DNA of 64,000 nt, taken from Lumbricus terrestris. Taxonomy: Eukaryota; Annelida; Clitellata; Crassiclitellata; Lumbricidae. The position numbers were made by a program, and so were the translations under genes. Numbering within the stretch: position 1 is the stretch's first letter; every line of letters begins with the position of its first letter. This document shows positions 23,701-46,479 of this stretch, piece by piece. The stretch spans positions 45,535,599 to 45,599,598 of the forward strand of contig OX457039.1 of NCBI GenBank assembly GCA_949752735.1, written 5' to 3'. Below the pieces are notes generated by a model, which saw only the letters and a program-made list of their open reading frames with translations, searched no databases and had not been told where the DNA came from.

Positions 23701-26100
23701 GGTCGTTGATGGAACGAAGGGAGAGACTCGATGGGGATCGCTCTCGATCGGTGGAACCATGAGAAGAGGCTGCAACTGTGAAACAATGATTCATTGTTAT
23801 CAGAGGGTATAATATATAGGTAACAAAATCTATGCCATAAAAAACTAGACAACAGATTCTAAAGCAACGGCAGCTGATATAAAGTGGATGATTGCAGAGT
23901 TATTCTTTTCATCAGCTGTAATGATTAGGCTAACTTGTTTCAGAGATCAGAACAAGAGAGAAGGAATTTTGTTTAGACAAGGCAAGTCAGCTTAGAGGGT
24001 ATGCAATGCAGCATATAGTCTGACTTAACCATTGAAAAATAACTGTGGGTCATTGGGACGGTCGCAAAACAATCGTACTAAGATCAAATTGAATTAAATT
24101 AAATTATTTATCCATTTCTATAGCGCCCCTTCAATCTCTCTACTCAGAGGCGCTCCCGCCTACAGCGCGGACACTGCATCGGAGCTTCACGCCAAACAGC
24201 CAAGCAATTGCGAGTAAAGGACTTGCTCAAAGTCCCTACGCGGCGACTTGAGGTGGATTCGAACCTCGAACCTTCCGGCTCCAAGGCAACGATGTCATCA
24301 CTACACCACCGCGCCCCACAATGTTCGCTATGCATGAGATTAGGTCCTGAAAAGAAGACTCACCTGTTGATGAACGTTTCGGCAATGAAATGACAATATA
24401 TAATTCGACAACGGCTAAATCGTTAAGACAACAAAATTATCGACTATAATTGTCTGCAGAAGACATTGAGTGATGAGTTGAGTAAGACTTACCAGCGCCG
24501 ATCTCAGACGACGAACTGGAATCATTCGTTGCACTGGCGACCACTCGAGGTGGCATCGGGGGATTCGACGCTATGCCACTCCTGATCGACTGCAGGGCAC
24601 CACGGACTGAATTCTCAAGACTTCGTCGAAAGGCTTGACTCTGCAGGATGGAGGAGACAGGTCGACGTTCAACCAAGGCGTTCACCTCGACCAGGATCTC
24701 CTCTGGCCGATGAACCTCTGGGTCCCCAGGGCTCGAGAACCGATCCGCCGTGTTCAATTGGCGCCGTCCTGTTGCCGTGGGGTCCGACTGACCTCTGGTC
24801 GGCGTTCCAACTGCCCGAAGGACGAGATTCTCAACGGTTCGACGCCTCTGCTCCTGTCCGGTCACTGGCCGATCGCCATACTGCAGCCTCCGTAACTCAA
24901 AGAACAACTCACTGCAAACAAGTAAACAACAAAGTAATAATAGCACCATGCATAAAAACGCAATAGTCCTCTCCAGCAGTGGTGTAGTCAGAAATTTATG
25001 ATGGTGGGGGGTTGGGGTTTTATGGCCTGACCGGATGCCCTTTCTGACACCAACCCAACAGTATTACAGTAAATAATGAGGGAATAAAGTAAGGAAAAAC
25101 TTGTTACAATGCTAGAGTCTATACTACAGGCAATTGTTTTGTTTTTTCTTATTTAAGTGGATAAAATATAATAACCTGTAAAAGATTTTGCTCCTAGGCC
25201 AATGGGGGTATTAACCCCCGAAACCCCCTAGTCTACGCCACTGCTCTCCAGAGTGTCGTTTCGGATGTTTTAGTTAAAGGCAAATAGTCAAAAATTTCAC
25301 ACCAACAGAATAACGGATTTCTTTTACACTAGTATCGTGCACTTGTTTCAGTACAGTAACGTCAAGCCACCAATCTTAGTCTGACCTGCGTTTACCGACT
25401 CCAACGATGCGTGCAACTCTACTCGGCCGGCTCTGATGGCTCTGGATGGTAACACATCTGCACGGTTGTATTAGTGCATAAAGTGTGAGAAAATAAGTGC
25501 CAGGACGCCCCTTACCTTTCAAAAAGAAGTGCCTGGACGCACACTATACCTTCCAGGCTTTACTGGTCAATAAGTGGCAGGACGGCATTCAGATTTTAAA
25601 ATAAGTGCATGGACGCCGTCCATGACCGTCCAGCCACACTTTAGGCACTGGCTAAACAATGCTACTGGACTGGATGATGACGAAAGAAAGCTACAGGGAA
25701 TGAAGACAGAGGCACAAAATAGAGATGAGTGGCGTCGTTGGACAAACGAATCTGCCTCATGAGGACAGAGAACGAAATAAGAAGCAGAAGAAGAAGAATA
25801 CTGTACTGCATGCTATTAGCAAGAGTTTAAGAGGAATGGGTATCATACGGCTATTACATGTAGCTGCTTTGTTGCATACCTCCTCTGGCGTTGAAGCAAT
25901 CGCTCTAGACTGGCCTCGATAGTGGAAGGCACTCCTTCAGACGGCACAGGATCACTGTCCTTCTCAGCAGCAGCAGCAGCACCAGCAGCAGCATCGGACG
26001 CCATTGCGTCGCCATTCTCTTGGAGTTTGGAACCAGAATCATCTGCTTTGGTCTGGCATTCCTCGAGCTGAGCTACAGCGGATGCACAGTCTTCTTCCAT
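20504..26100 (-). CDS. RING-finger E3 ubiquitin ligase candidate, neuralized-type RING, 8 exons, 566 aa
   Basis: Minus-strand join of 26100-25880, 25457-25386, 24911-24493, 23775-23550, 23248-23101, 22402-22166, 21609-21462 and 20733-20504; phases agree throughout (566 aa plus TAG). The start ATG has A at -3 and G at +4 and an in-frame TAA upstream. The C-terminus is a C3HC4-like RING (C515, C518, C530, H532, C534/C536, C539, C550, C553) with the CGHLCLCNMC spacing and closing IRDIMRTY also found in neuralized-family RINGs. RINGs recruit E2 enzymes, so ubiquitin ligase activity is inferred. A coiled-coil-like helix lies at 446-483. Two copies of an about 34-residue helical module (167-201 and 329-362: EEI/FIVE...L...R..V.S.L....FR..LE.S.R) are separated by Ser/Pro-rich, likely disordered sequence. 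Exon 1 has a poly-Ala patch from CAG/GCT repeats. No neuralized repeat domain is seen, so it is not a true Neuralized orthologue; the substrate is unknown. Confidence 0.85.
20734..21461. other. RING gene intron 7
   Basis: It contains a tandem repeat CCCATATATTATTCCA (four units, about 21018-21080). Otherwise nothing was recognised. Confidence 0.5.
21462..21609 (-). CDS. RING gene exon 7 (residues 442-490), coiled coil
   Basis: Acceptor TTGTTAG, donor G|GTAACC. It encodes an amphipathic helix with SREIVSLKTELQELKNMMR, likely a dimerisation or E2-partner segment. Confidence 0.85.
21610..22165. other. RING gene intron 6 with SINE tail fragment
   Basis: At 21826-21893 (plus strand) there is a SINE 3' fragment, GTGCCTCTGAGTAG, then AAAGGGGCGCTATATAAAT and a (TGAA)n tail. 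A 30-bp near-perfect direct duplication (GCATCGATTCTCTTGCATGC) lies at 22003-22052. Confidence 0.7.
22166..22402 (-). CDS. RING gene exon 6 (residues 363-441)
   Basis: Acceptor CTTGTTACAG, donor CAG|GTATAA. It encodes RHMDDSGIDGARVQEQLRQL and an Ala/Gly-rich, low-complexity stretch. No domain is recognised. Confidence 0.82.
22403..23100. other. RING gene intron 5
   Basis: No feature recognised. Confidence 0.3.
23101..23248 (-). CDS. RING gene exon 5 (residues 313-362), helical module copy 2
   Basis: Acceptor TATATACAG, donor AGG|GTGAGT. It encodes HEEFIVEISDLIHRQLVTSS then LNGNFRNVLERSLR, the second copy of the module in exon 3. Confidence 0.85.
23550..23775 (-). CDS. RING gene exon 4 (residues 238-312), Ser/Pro-rich linker
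   Basis: Acceptor TTTCACAG, donor GT|GTAAGG. It encodes a Ser- and Pro-rich linker, with the patch PAPPPVPVPM and then GEWIQQHVPLHVNP. Likely disordered. Confidence 0.8.
23776..24492. other. RING gene intron 3 with a SINE
   Basis: Contains the reverse-strand SINE at about 24085-24320. The remainder shows nothing recognisable. Confidence 0.5.
24085..24320 (-). mobile_element. tRNA-derived SINE, minus orientation
   Basis: On the minus strand it has a GGGGCGCGGTGGTGTAGTG head, a perfect B box GGTTCGAATCC, GGCGGGAGCGCCTCTGAG and GAAGGGGCGCTATAG, then an AATTTAATT-rich tail. It is a near full-length short variant in intron 3 of the RING gene. Confidence 0.85.
24493..24911 (-). CDS. RING gene exon 3 (residues 98-238), helical module copy 1
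   Basis: Acceptor TTGTTTGCAG, donor G|GTAAGT; 139 whole codons. It starts with ELFFELRRLQYGDRPV and includes PEEILVEVNALVERRPVSS then ILQSQAFRRSLENSVR, followed by a Ser run. Confidence 0.88.
24977..25243 (-). mobile_element. hAT-type MITE, 267 bp, TSD CTCTCCAG
   Basis: Termini CAGTGGTGTAGTCAGAAATT and TAGTCTACGCCACTG, flanked by identical 8-bp CTCTCCAG (24969-24976, 25244-25251). Same family as the 48800-49065 copy. It sits in RING intron 2, 66 bases before exon 3 in the gene's sense. Confidence 0.9.
25386..25457 (-). CDS. RING gene exon 2 (residues 74-98)
   Basis: Acceptor AACCGTGCAG, donor AG|GTCAGA; 72 nt. It encodes CVTIQSHQSRPSRVARIVGV and GKR. An alternative acceptor 16 bases downstream would break the frame into exon 3, so this one was chosen. 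Confidence 0.75.
25472..25650. mobile_element. hAT-like MITE, diverged, abutting RING exon 2
   Basis: Same family as 55667-55812: AGTGCATAAAGTGTG at one end, CCACACTTTAGGCACTG at the other and GGACGCCGTCCATGACCG inside. No duplication is readable. One end lies 13 bases upstream of the exon 2 acceptor AG in the sense of the RING gene. Confidence 0.65.
25880..26100 (-). CDS. RING gene exon 1 (residues 1-73)
   Basis: It starts MEEDCASAVAQLEECQTKAD, includes a poly-Ala patch coded by a CAG/CTG-type repeat, and ends IEASLERLLQRQR with donor AG|GTATGC. The start context is strong and an upstream in-frame stop is present. Confidence 0.82.
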
Positions 26101-27434
26101 CTTGTTATTATCCTTTGATGCTTAACTTACTCGATTGACCGTCAAAGACGAAGTAGCTGAGCTGTCGTCTGAATAATTACGAATCTATGATGTTTTCTCC
26201 TTCGCACGAACCACGGATCTATGTTGAAACTCAGCGCCGGAGAATATCGGCAACAGACGAAAGATCAATAGCTCTCTCTCTCTCTCCCTCTCTAGTCTGT
26301 AGCTCCTAATATGGCTCTGACGTCCGAATCGTCCATATAAGGATTGGACAACGTGTATAACTCTGCAAATAGCAGAAATCTGTATTTATAGCCTACTTTC
26401 TGTGCTGAACGACTATAGGTTCTATTCGATTAGCCTGAATGATAGGCACTAAAACGAATTCTGGAATTAACTGTAGACCTATAGGCCTACCCGGCATTAA
26501 ATATACGTTAGGGATGTTTAAGCAACACAATGTGCTTGTTTACATATATACTTGTATATATTATATAGACCCAAAGCAGGTTAGTCAGCCTATGGTGGCT
26601 TACTTTATATGTCAAGAGGTCTAAGAAATGCAATTGCACAACGGGTATGAGTCACGATTACACTGCAGCGTGTTTTCCAGTGACGCAGCGTCGATAAATT
26701 TAGACGTAGCCATAGCTGACGCTGATGCACAGTCAACACTGCATTAACAGCGTACGTTGCTGGAGGCCTACAACAAATGGCACGTTGCTGAAAGGCAGCC
26801 TAGCTTTATGTCTTTTTGGCTCAATATATATCTAGGCCACAGGCCTTTCACACACGTATGATCTAGGCTATTTGGACGCTATTGACAGCAGAAATCGTGC
26901 TTCAGCTATCTATAAATGTTTTGAACAGGTTTATAAATGACGTGACTCAGGTAGCGATCTAGTCACAGGCGTAGCGAATAGTCCTGACAGCCCAACAAAA
27001 AGCAAATTGGAAAATGCATTTTATGTGTATTTTCCCAATGTATTTTCCCAATGACCGTCACTAGTAACTATAGTCGTCTTCAATTCCCTCACTTAGACTG
27101 AAAAAACGATATTCTTCCTGAATTTCGCAAATTCTTCGTACCACTGTCATACTCAACAAAATAAAATTATCTTGCGTCAGCTGCACCCTCTCTCAACGAA
27201 CCTTTGTATCTTTAGGCAACTGAAGTGACTGTTATTATTGACACAGGTCATTAAGTTGAGCACATGAGTAAAACAGCCGATTTATGCGTATCACGAATTG
27301 AACTCTTAGGAAGTGCATGACTGAATGGTAATAATGTTGTCAACATATTTTCTTCGAATCAGACCAAAGATTACGATATCAGAATCCGCGTAATGAGATC
27401 TGCCTCGTTAATCGTACCATGCAGATATACATGT
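26101..27434. other. intergenic, 5' flank of the RING gene
   Basis: A CT run lies at 26271-26292, close to the likely transcription start of the minus-strand RING gene. No other feature is recognised. Confidence 0.35.
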
Positions 27435-27640
27435 CAGGGCTGTTTTTAAGGAATTTTTAGAACTGCACATCCTCTTTTCTCTTTTCTCATCCTCCATGAT
27501 AAATTACTCCCAATCTGAGGAAAATGACCTATTTTTTACTAGTTTTAACTGCACGGAACGTGACGGAAGTGCTTCTACAACTGCACGAATCCATTTAGAA
27601 CGGCACATTTTGTGTAGAACTGCACGTTAAAAAAGCCCTG
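27435..27640 (-). mobile_element. hAT-type MITE, 206 bp, TSD ATACATGT
   Basis: Ends CAGGGCTGTTTTTAA and TTAAAAAAGCCCTG, flanked by identical ATACATGT (27427-27434, 27641-27648). It contains repeated AACTGCAC subterminal motifs. Same family as 63504-63708, in opposite orientation. Confidence 0.92.
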
Positions 27641-29683
27641 ATACATGTAGATATTGACGACTACGATATTATGGACACAGGCCTACAATAATTTTTTCAA
27701 TTCAATCAGTTGTTTATTCCCATAATGCACGTACGAGTAATGGTCATATAACGAAATTCCTAATGGTAATTATGGAGCACAATAAAGATCCAGTAGGCGC
27801 ACAAACCCCACAAGAAAAAGGGTCTAGGCCTAGGCCTTCATATCATGACGTTGTGATGCTGCTTGATAAATCTGTCAGGATGTTTGCCTTCATGTTCCAT
27901 CACCAATGTCTCTTAATATATTATTTCCTCGTTCTGTTTCTGCCATCGGACAACATTTCTTGACCTCTTATCAGCTTTGATATAGATGCTTTTCTCATCG
28001 GAATAAAAGTCTCGCAAACTTTGACGCTTGTCTCCGATTTACTGCTCCGCTCTCTCAACAAAAACCATCCTCCAGCCCAGACCCTGCATAGTCAGCCTCT
28101 CTCTCTCTTCTTGTGACGTCAGTCTGTCCATAAATTGAAGTCAAATTGACGACATCTAGTGGCCATTTTGCTCATTATCTGGGTCCGATACCTCCAGTCA
28201 TACATCTTTTCCGTTGCGACGCCCTGCATGCAAAGTGCCGACTATCTATCATGGCTATGCAGGAAATGTGCTAAGCTCCCATCGCTACGAGTCGCCACAC
28301 TCGCCCCAGCCATCGCTATCTATGATAAACTGATCTATGCCGTCAGTCGCTAGGTGGCGTTTTGCATTAAAAAGGAACCCTGTATTTCTGGCTATCCCTT
28401 GCCAGAAGGTCACGTGTGCATGGAAGACCAGTATGCTAAGGTCGCATTGCTTAAGATCACCTTAATTATTAATACTTCACGATATCAGAGCTTGCCGTGT
28501 AGTCAATAAACTAATACGTGCGTATGCATGTCCGCTCTCGCATACTTGTCTGTGTTTTCTTAGGAAAATAGAAAATGTGTTCATGCATTGCATCTCATCG
28601 AAATTTGATTGGCTGTTCAATGCTCACTGTTTACGCCAACAGTCCGAATTGAAACGGGTAGAAACGATCATGTATCACATCTGTAATATATTATAATATA
28701 TGTGGATGTATCATGTATCGCATTCATTTTACAGACCAGTAAGTAGGATATTTAGACACTGCGTGATGCAACTTGTAAAACGACTATTTTAGACGGAATC
28801 GTCAATGATAATAAGTTAATAACCTCTCTAGTTACGCACGTGCAGTTAGGCCTACATATTGGGTTCGATAAATAGTCTATCATCTATGGCGCTAAGCGAA
28901 TAACATGTATAAAAGCAATAGGCCTAGTGTGCATATATCACTGCACTAAAACACCCATTCCATCGGTAGATCACTCTCATTTCAGCTCCCGAATTGGTTT
29001 ATAAAAGCCTACATGCAGTATATACAAAGGTGAGTTATTATTCAGTAATAGACTACATCATGTTAAGCAATTGCTCTAATCATTCTAATGGCGTGCAATC
29101 CCGTTAGCCAACCCATCAACGTCCGATCAATCATCTGGTCAAACAGCACCGACTCGCGACATGAACGGAGTAGCAAGCTGACCTATAGGCCTACTGATCT
29201 TCTCTAAGAAATTGTATACACAGCCAACTAAACCTAGCAACACTGCCAGCTGCTTATATTCTAACTAAAAAATAGTTACGGTACCTTATCCAAATGATTT
29301 GCTTATAGGCCTACAGTACTGTAGCCTGATACTCTGGCATATTTGAGTGTGGAAATAATTATATGCATGAGAAGAATCTCCTATTCATATGTTTAGCCAT
29401 GATAGTCATCTGAATCTTGTGACGGATTCACGCGTTAACTTAAAAAACAGTTAGTCTATTCCAAAATGTCACGAGTTGACGTTGACAATTTTTTCAGTTT
29501 TTTGCTTTTGCAATGAAAATAGTCCTATACTCATTCAGATGTTTGTATTTCATCACTCAAAGCTCCATTTTTTGCAGATTTCCCGTCGCACGTTTTGTCA
29601 CAGACAATAGATCTAACCTGGGTTTTCACCAAGTTTTTAACATCATGTTTTCATAATTATGGTATCGGTTATAGCTGTATAGT

Positions 29684-29900
<217 letters not shown>

Positions 29901-30609
29901 GCAATGATAATAGCAGTATCAGAAGCAGTAGCCTAGTAGTGGTAGCAATAAGCCTAAACATGCTTCATTCGGTTGGCCAATGTTTTCGTCATGCTTCCAG
30001 AAGCATCGATTCGATTGCAATCACTGGAAGATCAATCGGTAAATGGTAGACAGTACCTTTAATTTTTTTCATTAAATAATCACCATCACCATCAGTTCTG
30101 TTCCGGACGCCAGCCATTTGACGGCGATGGGTACGAATAGATTATCCTCATTTGTCTGTCGTGCAAATCCAAGTGACATTGGGTCTACCGGACCTTACCA
30201 GTATGTCGGACTATGTCCTCATTTACGTTATGTATACCCAACGTAGTATTGGTCTGCCTTGCTTCTTTATCCATCGAATCTTACATGTAGGGCATCGTCT
30301 CTCTCACTAACTCTTATAGAAGTAGCTAGTTTCAACTTTATTAAATAACATCGGCTTGAGCAATATTATATATAGTCACATTTTGAAATTTTGCTTTGCG
30401 ATATAAACTTGCACTGTACGTAGACCCTATACTTGACGTTATAACAAACAGGTTTATACCTTACGTTACGCTACGTTACCTAACGTTACAGGCTGACTTT
30501 ATACAAGTCCAGAATCCAGATGAAGCAGCATTTGTGAAAGTTGGTTAAGTGAGAGGCTTGTATGCACGAGAAAAGTCTGTCGTCCTTGGTTAGACTGCTT
30601 CGGCATTCT

Positions 30610-30715
30610 CAGTCGCCCATCGGTCCGCTCGTCCGCCCGCCCGACGGACGGTTGTCCCTCCGCCCGCCCGCTCGCCCGCCCGCCTCCATCCGTCCGTCCG
30701 CCCGTCCATCTCCAT
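30610..30715 (+). repeat. GC-rich CCGTCCGCCCG repeat
   Basis: Irregular repeats of CCGTCCGCCCG in otherwise AT-rich DNA, just upstream of the nAChR gene. It may be in the promoter or 5' leader; this is inference from position only. Confidence 0.6.
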
Positions 30716-30944
30716 GATATCATTTCGTGCGGCCAAGCGTTCCCAAGGGCCGTTCATTTCTGTCCAAACTGACGCCAAGCAGATCCTGTGTGGAATCCCT
30801 GAAGTTCTACGACAGTGGAGATGCTAAATAAATGTGGCAACGGCTTTCCATAGCTGCGTTGCGTGGCTTCTAAGGATCGATGATCGGCTTTTAAAAGGTC
30901 GAGTGTTGACGGTCATGGACTTAGTTCTGGATATGTGATACAAG

Positions 30945-42198
<11,254 letters not shown>

Positions 42199-42779
42199 AG
42201 CGGCGTGTCCCTTACAGCGAAATCAAGGCAACAGAAAACCGCTTAATTCATGCAAGTCATAATATTATATGTCAGCATATATTTTGCGTCGTAGCTTCAG
42301 TTATCTGACTCTTTGAGTCGCAATATTGCAGCAATTAAAATTGTGAGGAGGTTTTGAACATCGAACTTCACGTCTTGTAATTAATTTGATTCGTGTGTTT
42401 TTAATAAGACTAGCCTATAGGCCTACTGCATAGTTTATTTATCATGCCTATGGCAGCTTTGCTGATAATGATGATTACGGCTACGAAACTGGTGCCAAAG
42501 ATAAATGCTCCATTATCCATAATCACTGAAGTCTGCAGATCATAATTATGGATACATTAGAAATTCCAAAACTGGCGCTGGTCGATGAGCATTAAGATGA
42601 CTGCGAATTTACAGTAGGCTAGCTATAACGGAGAAAAACAAGTATTATGATGTTGACGACTGCTAAAATGGAGCAAAAAGAAGGATCATAAATCTATAGA
42701 TTTATAGTTCCAGTACAATACGATACAATACAATGATGTTGACGATCGCGACTTTGGTAACGGCAGCACAACAACTTCA

Positions 42780-42816
<37 letters not shown>

Positions 42817-43324
42817 CGACGACGATGACGACGATGACGACGACGACGACGATGATGATGATGATGATGATGATGATGAGGATGATGATGATGATGATAA
42901 TGATAAAGATGGTGGTGGTGGTGGTGGTGGTGGTGATGATGATGATGATAAGATGGAAACAGAAAATTGTTTAGTAATGATTATGATGGACTTGATGGCG
43001 ACATTAAAATTGAAACTTTTGATAATGGTGCCATTCAGAATGGTGTCGAGAATGAATTGAGCGAGGAAGATTGATGATGATTAATATTTAACTGTTCTAG
43101 CTTCATACAGACTTCAAATAGAATCAACGTTTAAAAAAATATTGTATCATCTGTGAAAGCATTTTACAAGAGATTATTAGAAAGAAAATTCGGTCGTAGT
43201 GACATGATGAACGATAGTTATAGTGTTAAGGTAAGTGTACGATAGATTAACACTCAGCCACGTTTCTCCAGGGTCACTTTGAACCACTTTACCCATGAAA
43301 CACTGAACAGATTTCCTTACGGGA
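42199..43324. other. 3' flank of the nAChR gene
   Basis: A GAT/GAC/GGT trinucleotide tract lies at 42781-42955. No poly(A) hexamer was located with confidence. Confidence 0.4.
42781..42955 (+). repeat. (GAT)n/(GAC)n/(GGT)n compound microsatellite
   Basis: Runs of GAT, GAC, GAT again, GGT and GAT. Confidence 0.97.
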
Positions 43325-43332
43325 CACTGACC

Positions 43333-43864
43333 CAGGGCCGTCTTATGGTCATCGTAGGCCCTAGGCACTTTTGCATATTAATCTGTTCGTAGGCCCCTAG
43401 GCCTATCCAACTCAACTCTGTATTAGGCTAATTCAAATTGCTACACATTTACATTATTTCTTAAAATTATGCTGGACCACGTTTTGTGAACGCATTCAGT
43501 TTTGATTTTAGATCTCAATCTACTTTTTGTAATATCCTCCCTTGCTTTACTTTCAATTGAAAACGACTTAATGCGAGAAATGACATTTGAAGACGTTATA
43601 AGCGATTTTGCGAGTGCAAAGAGCCGCAATGTTAACATAATAGCTTAGCCAATGTTAGGCCTACTGTTCATTAGCTAACTCTAGCCTTAAAAAGTTAGCT
43701 CGTTAAAATTAAATTTGCAAGTTTTCTTTTCTGTTTGTTTTTCCGGTCATTGACCAATCACTGCATTTATTTTTAAATATTTTTTTCAGGATTTCGTAGG
43801 CCCCTGAAAAGTTCGTAGGCCCTAGGCACAGTGCCTACTGTGCCTATTGGATAAGACGGCCCTG
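43333..43864. mobile_element. hAT-type element, 532 bp, TSD CACTGACC
   Basis: Ends CAGGGCCGTCTTATGG and TTGGATAAGACGGCCCTG, flanked by identical CACTGACC (43325-43332, 43865-43872). Next to each end is a GTAGGCCCTAGGCAC motif in inverted orientation. No coding remains. Confidence 0.9.
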
Positions 43865-43872
43865 CACTGACC

Positions 43873-44540
43873 CACGTGCTTCATGAGGCAGCGAGCCACT
43901 TTTCCGACGAGAATCATAAACACTGACCCTATATGAGACACGAAACCGCCAGCCATACCACTGATGATACCAGATCACTTTCTGTGTGTACTTGGTAGCC
44001 TACACTCCCTATATTGGTCAAGTGGTGCATCAAGCAACTTGTCGTTTGTTGAACAGAGTCATTTGTTATGTATGCATTTCAACCAGAGAAGCGCAGTTCT
44101 TCGTAACGGTTGACCTACTACCTCTGTGCGTTAAAAACCTGAATGGCTCTATTCTGGGCAAGAATTCGCACGACGCTGTCATTGTAGTTGTATCCATTAA
44201 TATTTTTCAAATGACGCGCTGCTTACACATCGACACGAACGTTTTCGAATGACTCCTACACACTCTAATAAGAGTCATTCGCTATCACAAGACAAAATTT
44301 TTAATGTCAAGTTTTGATCTCTGTGCATTTTTTCTCTGGCGGTGAACAGCATCGCCTTACGACGTCAATGAAGAAAAGCAGTCAACACGATTCGTAATAT
44401 TGCAATCCTTTTGTAAGACAGCAATTAAAAAAGCATATTATTGGTACAGTTTTCGGTGTTAACCGACATCTTTGGTTGTTCACTGCAGGACGAGAATTGT
44501 GGAAAAGTAACTTGTGAGTCAGACTTTGATTTATGTTGAT
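43873..44540. other. intergenic, no recognised feature
   Basis: Unique-looking spacer. An 88-codon open frame (43986-44252) has no recognised motif. Confidence 0.3.
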
Positions 44541-45190
44541 TTGTAGTGTGCAATAAAGACTTGTGGTGTGCAATAAAGACTTGTGGTGTGCAACGAAGAC
44601 TTGTGGTGTGCAATTAAGACTTGTGGTGTGCAATGAAGACTTGTGGTGTGCAAGGGCGGATACAGGAATTTTCGAGGGGGGGCCAAAATTTTTGGTCTTG
44701 TGAGACAGGAGAAAAAATTTTGGTCAATCGACCAATTTTCCGGGAAAAATACCATTTCATCCGCCGAAAAAACTGATGACCTTTTTTTTTTTTAGTCATT
44801 GACCAATTTTTTGGGAAACATCCGCCGTCCGCCGCTGAATCGACGGGGGGCCAAGTCCCGTGTGATTTTGTAATGGGGGAGCCTCATGTCCTGTTTTTCT
44901 CTCCTGCTACATTTATTTAATGGCTTGTTGAAACCAAATGGGGGGGCCACGTCCCATGCAATTTTTAAATGGGGGGCCATGGCCGGATTGGCCCCCCTGG
45001 ATCTGCCCCTGGTGGTGTGCAATGAAGACTTGTGGTGTGCAATAAAGACTTGTGGTGTGCAATGAAGACTTGTGGTGTGCAATGAAGACTTGTGGTGTGC
45101 AATGAAGACTTGTGGTGTGCAATGAAGACTTGTGGTGTGCAATAAAGACTTGTGGTGTGCAATAAAGACTTGTGGTGTGCAATGAAAACT
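44541..45190 (+). repeat. 20-bp minisatellite TTGTGGTGTGCAATGAAGAC, split by a MITE
   Basis: Five and a half units at 44541-44650, then a hAT-type insertion, then about nine units at 45012-45190. Units vary mainly at CAATAAA/CAATGAA. Confidence 0.95.
44651..45011. mobile_element. hAT-type MITE, 361 bp, TSD GTGGTGTG
   Basis: Ends CAAGGGCGGATACAGG and CCTGGATCTGCCCCTG. The duplication GTGGTGTG (44643-44650, 45012-45019) is the minisatellite's own sequence. Interior TTTTTTTAGTCATTGACC resembles the other MITEs. Confidence 0.9.
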
Positions 45191-45417
45191 TCAACCTGCT
45201 GTTGGACCCTAAGAAAAGCTGTTGAGCCCCTCAACTTCCTCGACAATTCTCACCTAACTGCTGACTGTCAAGGCCGTTGACGTTGACTCTATACCTTCAC
45301 TTATACATGGTATCTATATATAGCTAGCGGCACATACTTTACAAGAATGCTGGTTTTATTGACCGCATAATATAATAATAAGGAATGCAGTTTTTCATTG
45401 CCATTATTTAATAGGTT

Positions 45418-45873
45418 TTATAAGAATACCGAGAATGGCCTGTCATTCTCAAGGACTAAACACTCAACGGGCGTCATTAAATAGCATGGACAGCCTATCG
45501 TGTTGTGAAGGAACAATAATAATTCGCAGCAACATTTGCTGAACGTGAAGCCATGAAAATGAAGACGATGTCCTAAATAAACACTGTCTCTTGGAACACT
45601 GGCTGTGCACTTTCTTGCGTCTGGTCTGTGTAGTACATGCACGGTTGAAAGCATTATAATGAAGCACTGTACATGTACATTCCAGTCGTTCTTGCGGTTG
45701 CCTTTATAGCCATGGAGTGGTTCAGAGCGTGAGGTCAGGCACGAATTTAAGGCTACACCCCATCCACTTGTTTCTACGGCCCACGCAATATTGCAACTGA
45801 ATTTGCTGCATTTGCATATTGCATGCAGTACATTACCAGCTGGAATCACTAACAGGTCCGCCCCCACCATCAA
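45418..45873 (-). other. unassigned 151-codon open frame
   Basis: The longest frame in the window not explained by low complexity or a mobile element. It is Cys/His-rich without a regular zinc-finger spacing, and no family is recognised. It could be chance or a decayed gene. Confidence 0.15.
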
Positions 45874-46331
45874 CCTAAAACCCTATCAACTGCACCGATC
45901 CACCTGCTGACTCATGTACCAGACTGGAACCACCATTGCATCACGGCTACGACTAAAGTTCATCAAGTAAGAAAAGAGAAGATTGTGGCAAGATTTTAGG
46001 GAATTTAGTGTGAAAACCTTCCGCGAATACTTTAGTTAGCTGCATGTCCAATTTTCCATGCACCTTATGCGATCACCGGTTGGACTGCATGAACGTGTGC
46101 AAAACAAGACAATTCTTACACCGGCATATTATGAACTGATAATTATAGATGTTTCTGTGCAGTGCCATCAACTCATGTATACTTCGACAATCGGATAGTT
46201 GCAATGGATCCCAGTTTGGACCTTGATTTTAGATTGCATTTGGGTTGTGGCCATGTCGATGATGTTGGTCAGTGATGCTTTCATGACGTCGTCATCGCCA
46301 GAACTGCAATTAGATCTACACCTATGATCAT

Positions 46332-46471
46332 CAGGGTGAGAATCGCCGGGGGGGTTTCAAACCCCCAGTCTTTCTTAGAGCCCCATAGTAAACTCTGTTT
46401 TCACACCCGAATTTCAAGTGGATAATGGTCCAACCCCCAACCCCCGTTATTTTTCCACAATTCTTACACTG
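46332..46471. mobile_element. hAT-type MITE, 140 bp, TSD ATGATCAT
   Basis: Ends CAGGGTGAGAATCG and CAATTCTTACACTG, flanked by identical ATGATCAT (46324-46331, 46472-46479), itself a palindrome. Confidence 0.8.
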
Positions 46472-46479
46472 ATGATCAT

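Noticed and set aside
25386..25441. RING exon 2 using the acceptor at 25443-25442
   Set aside because: It reads openly by itself but leaves one base and cannot join exon 3 in frame; the acceptor at 25459-25458 fits both sides.
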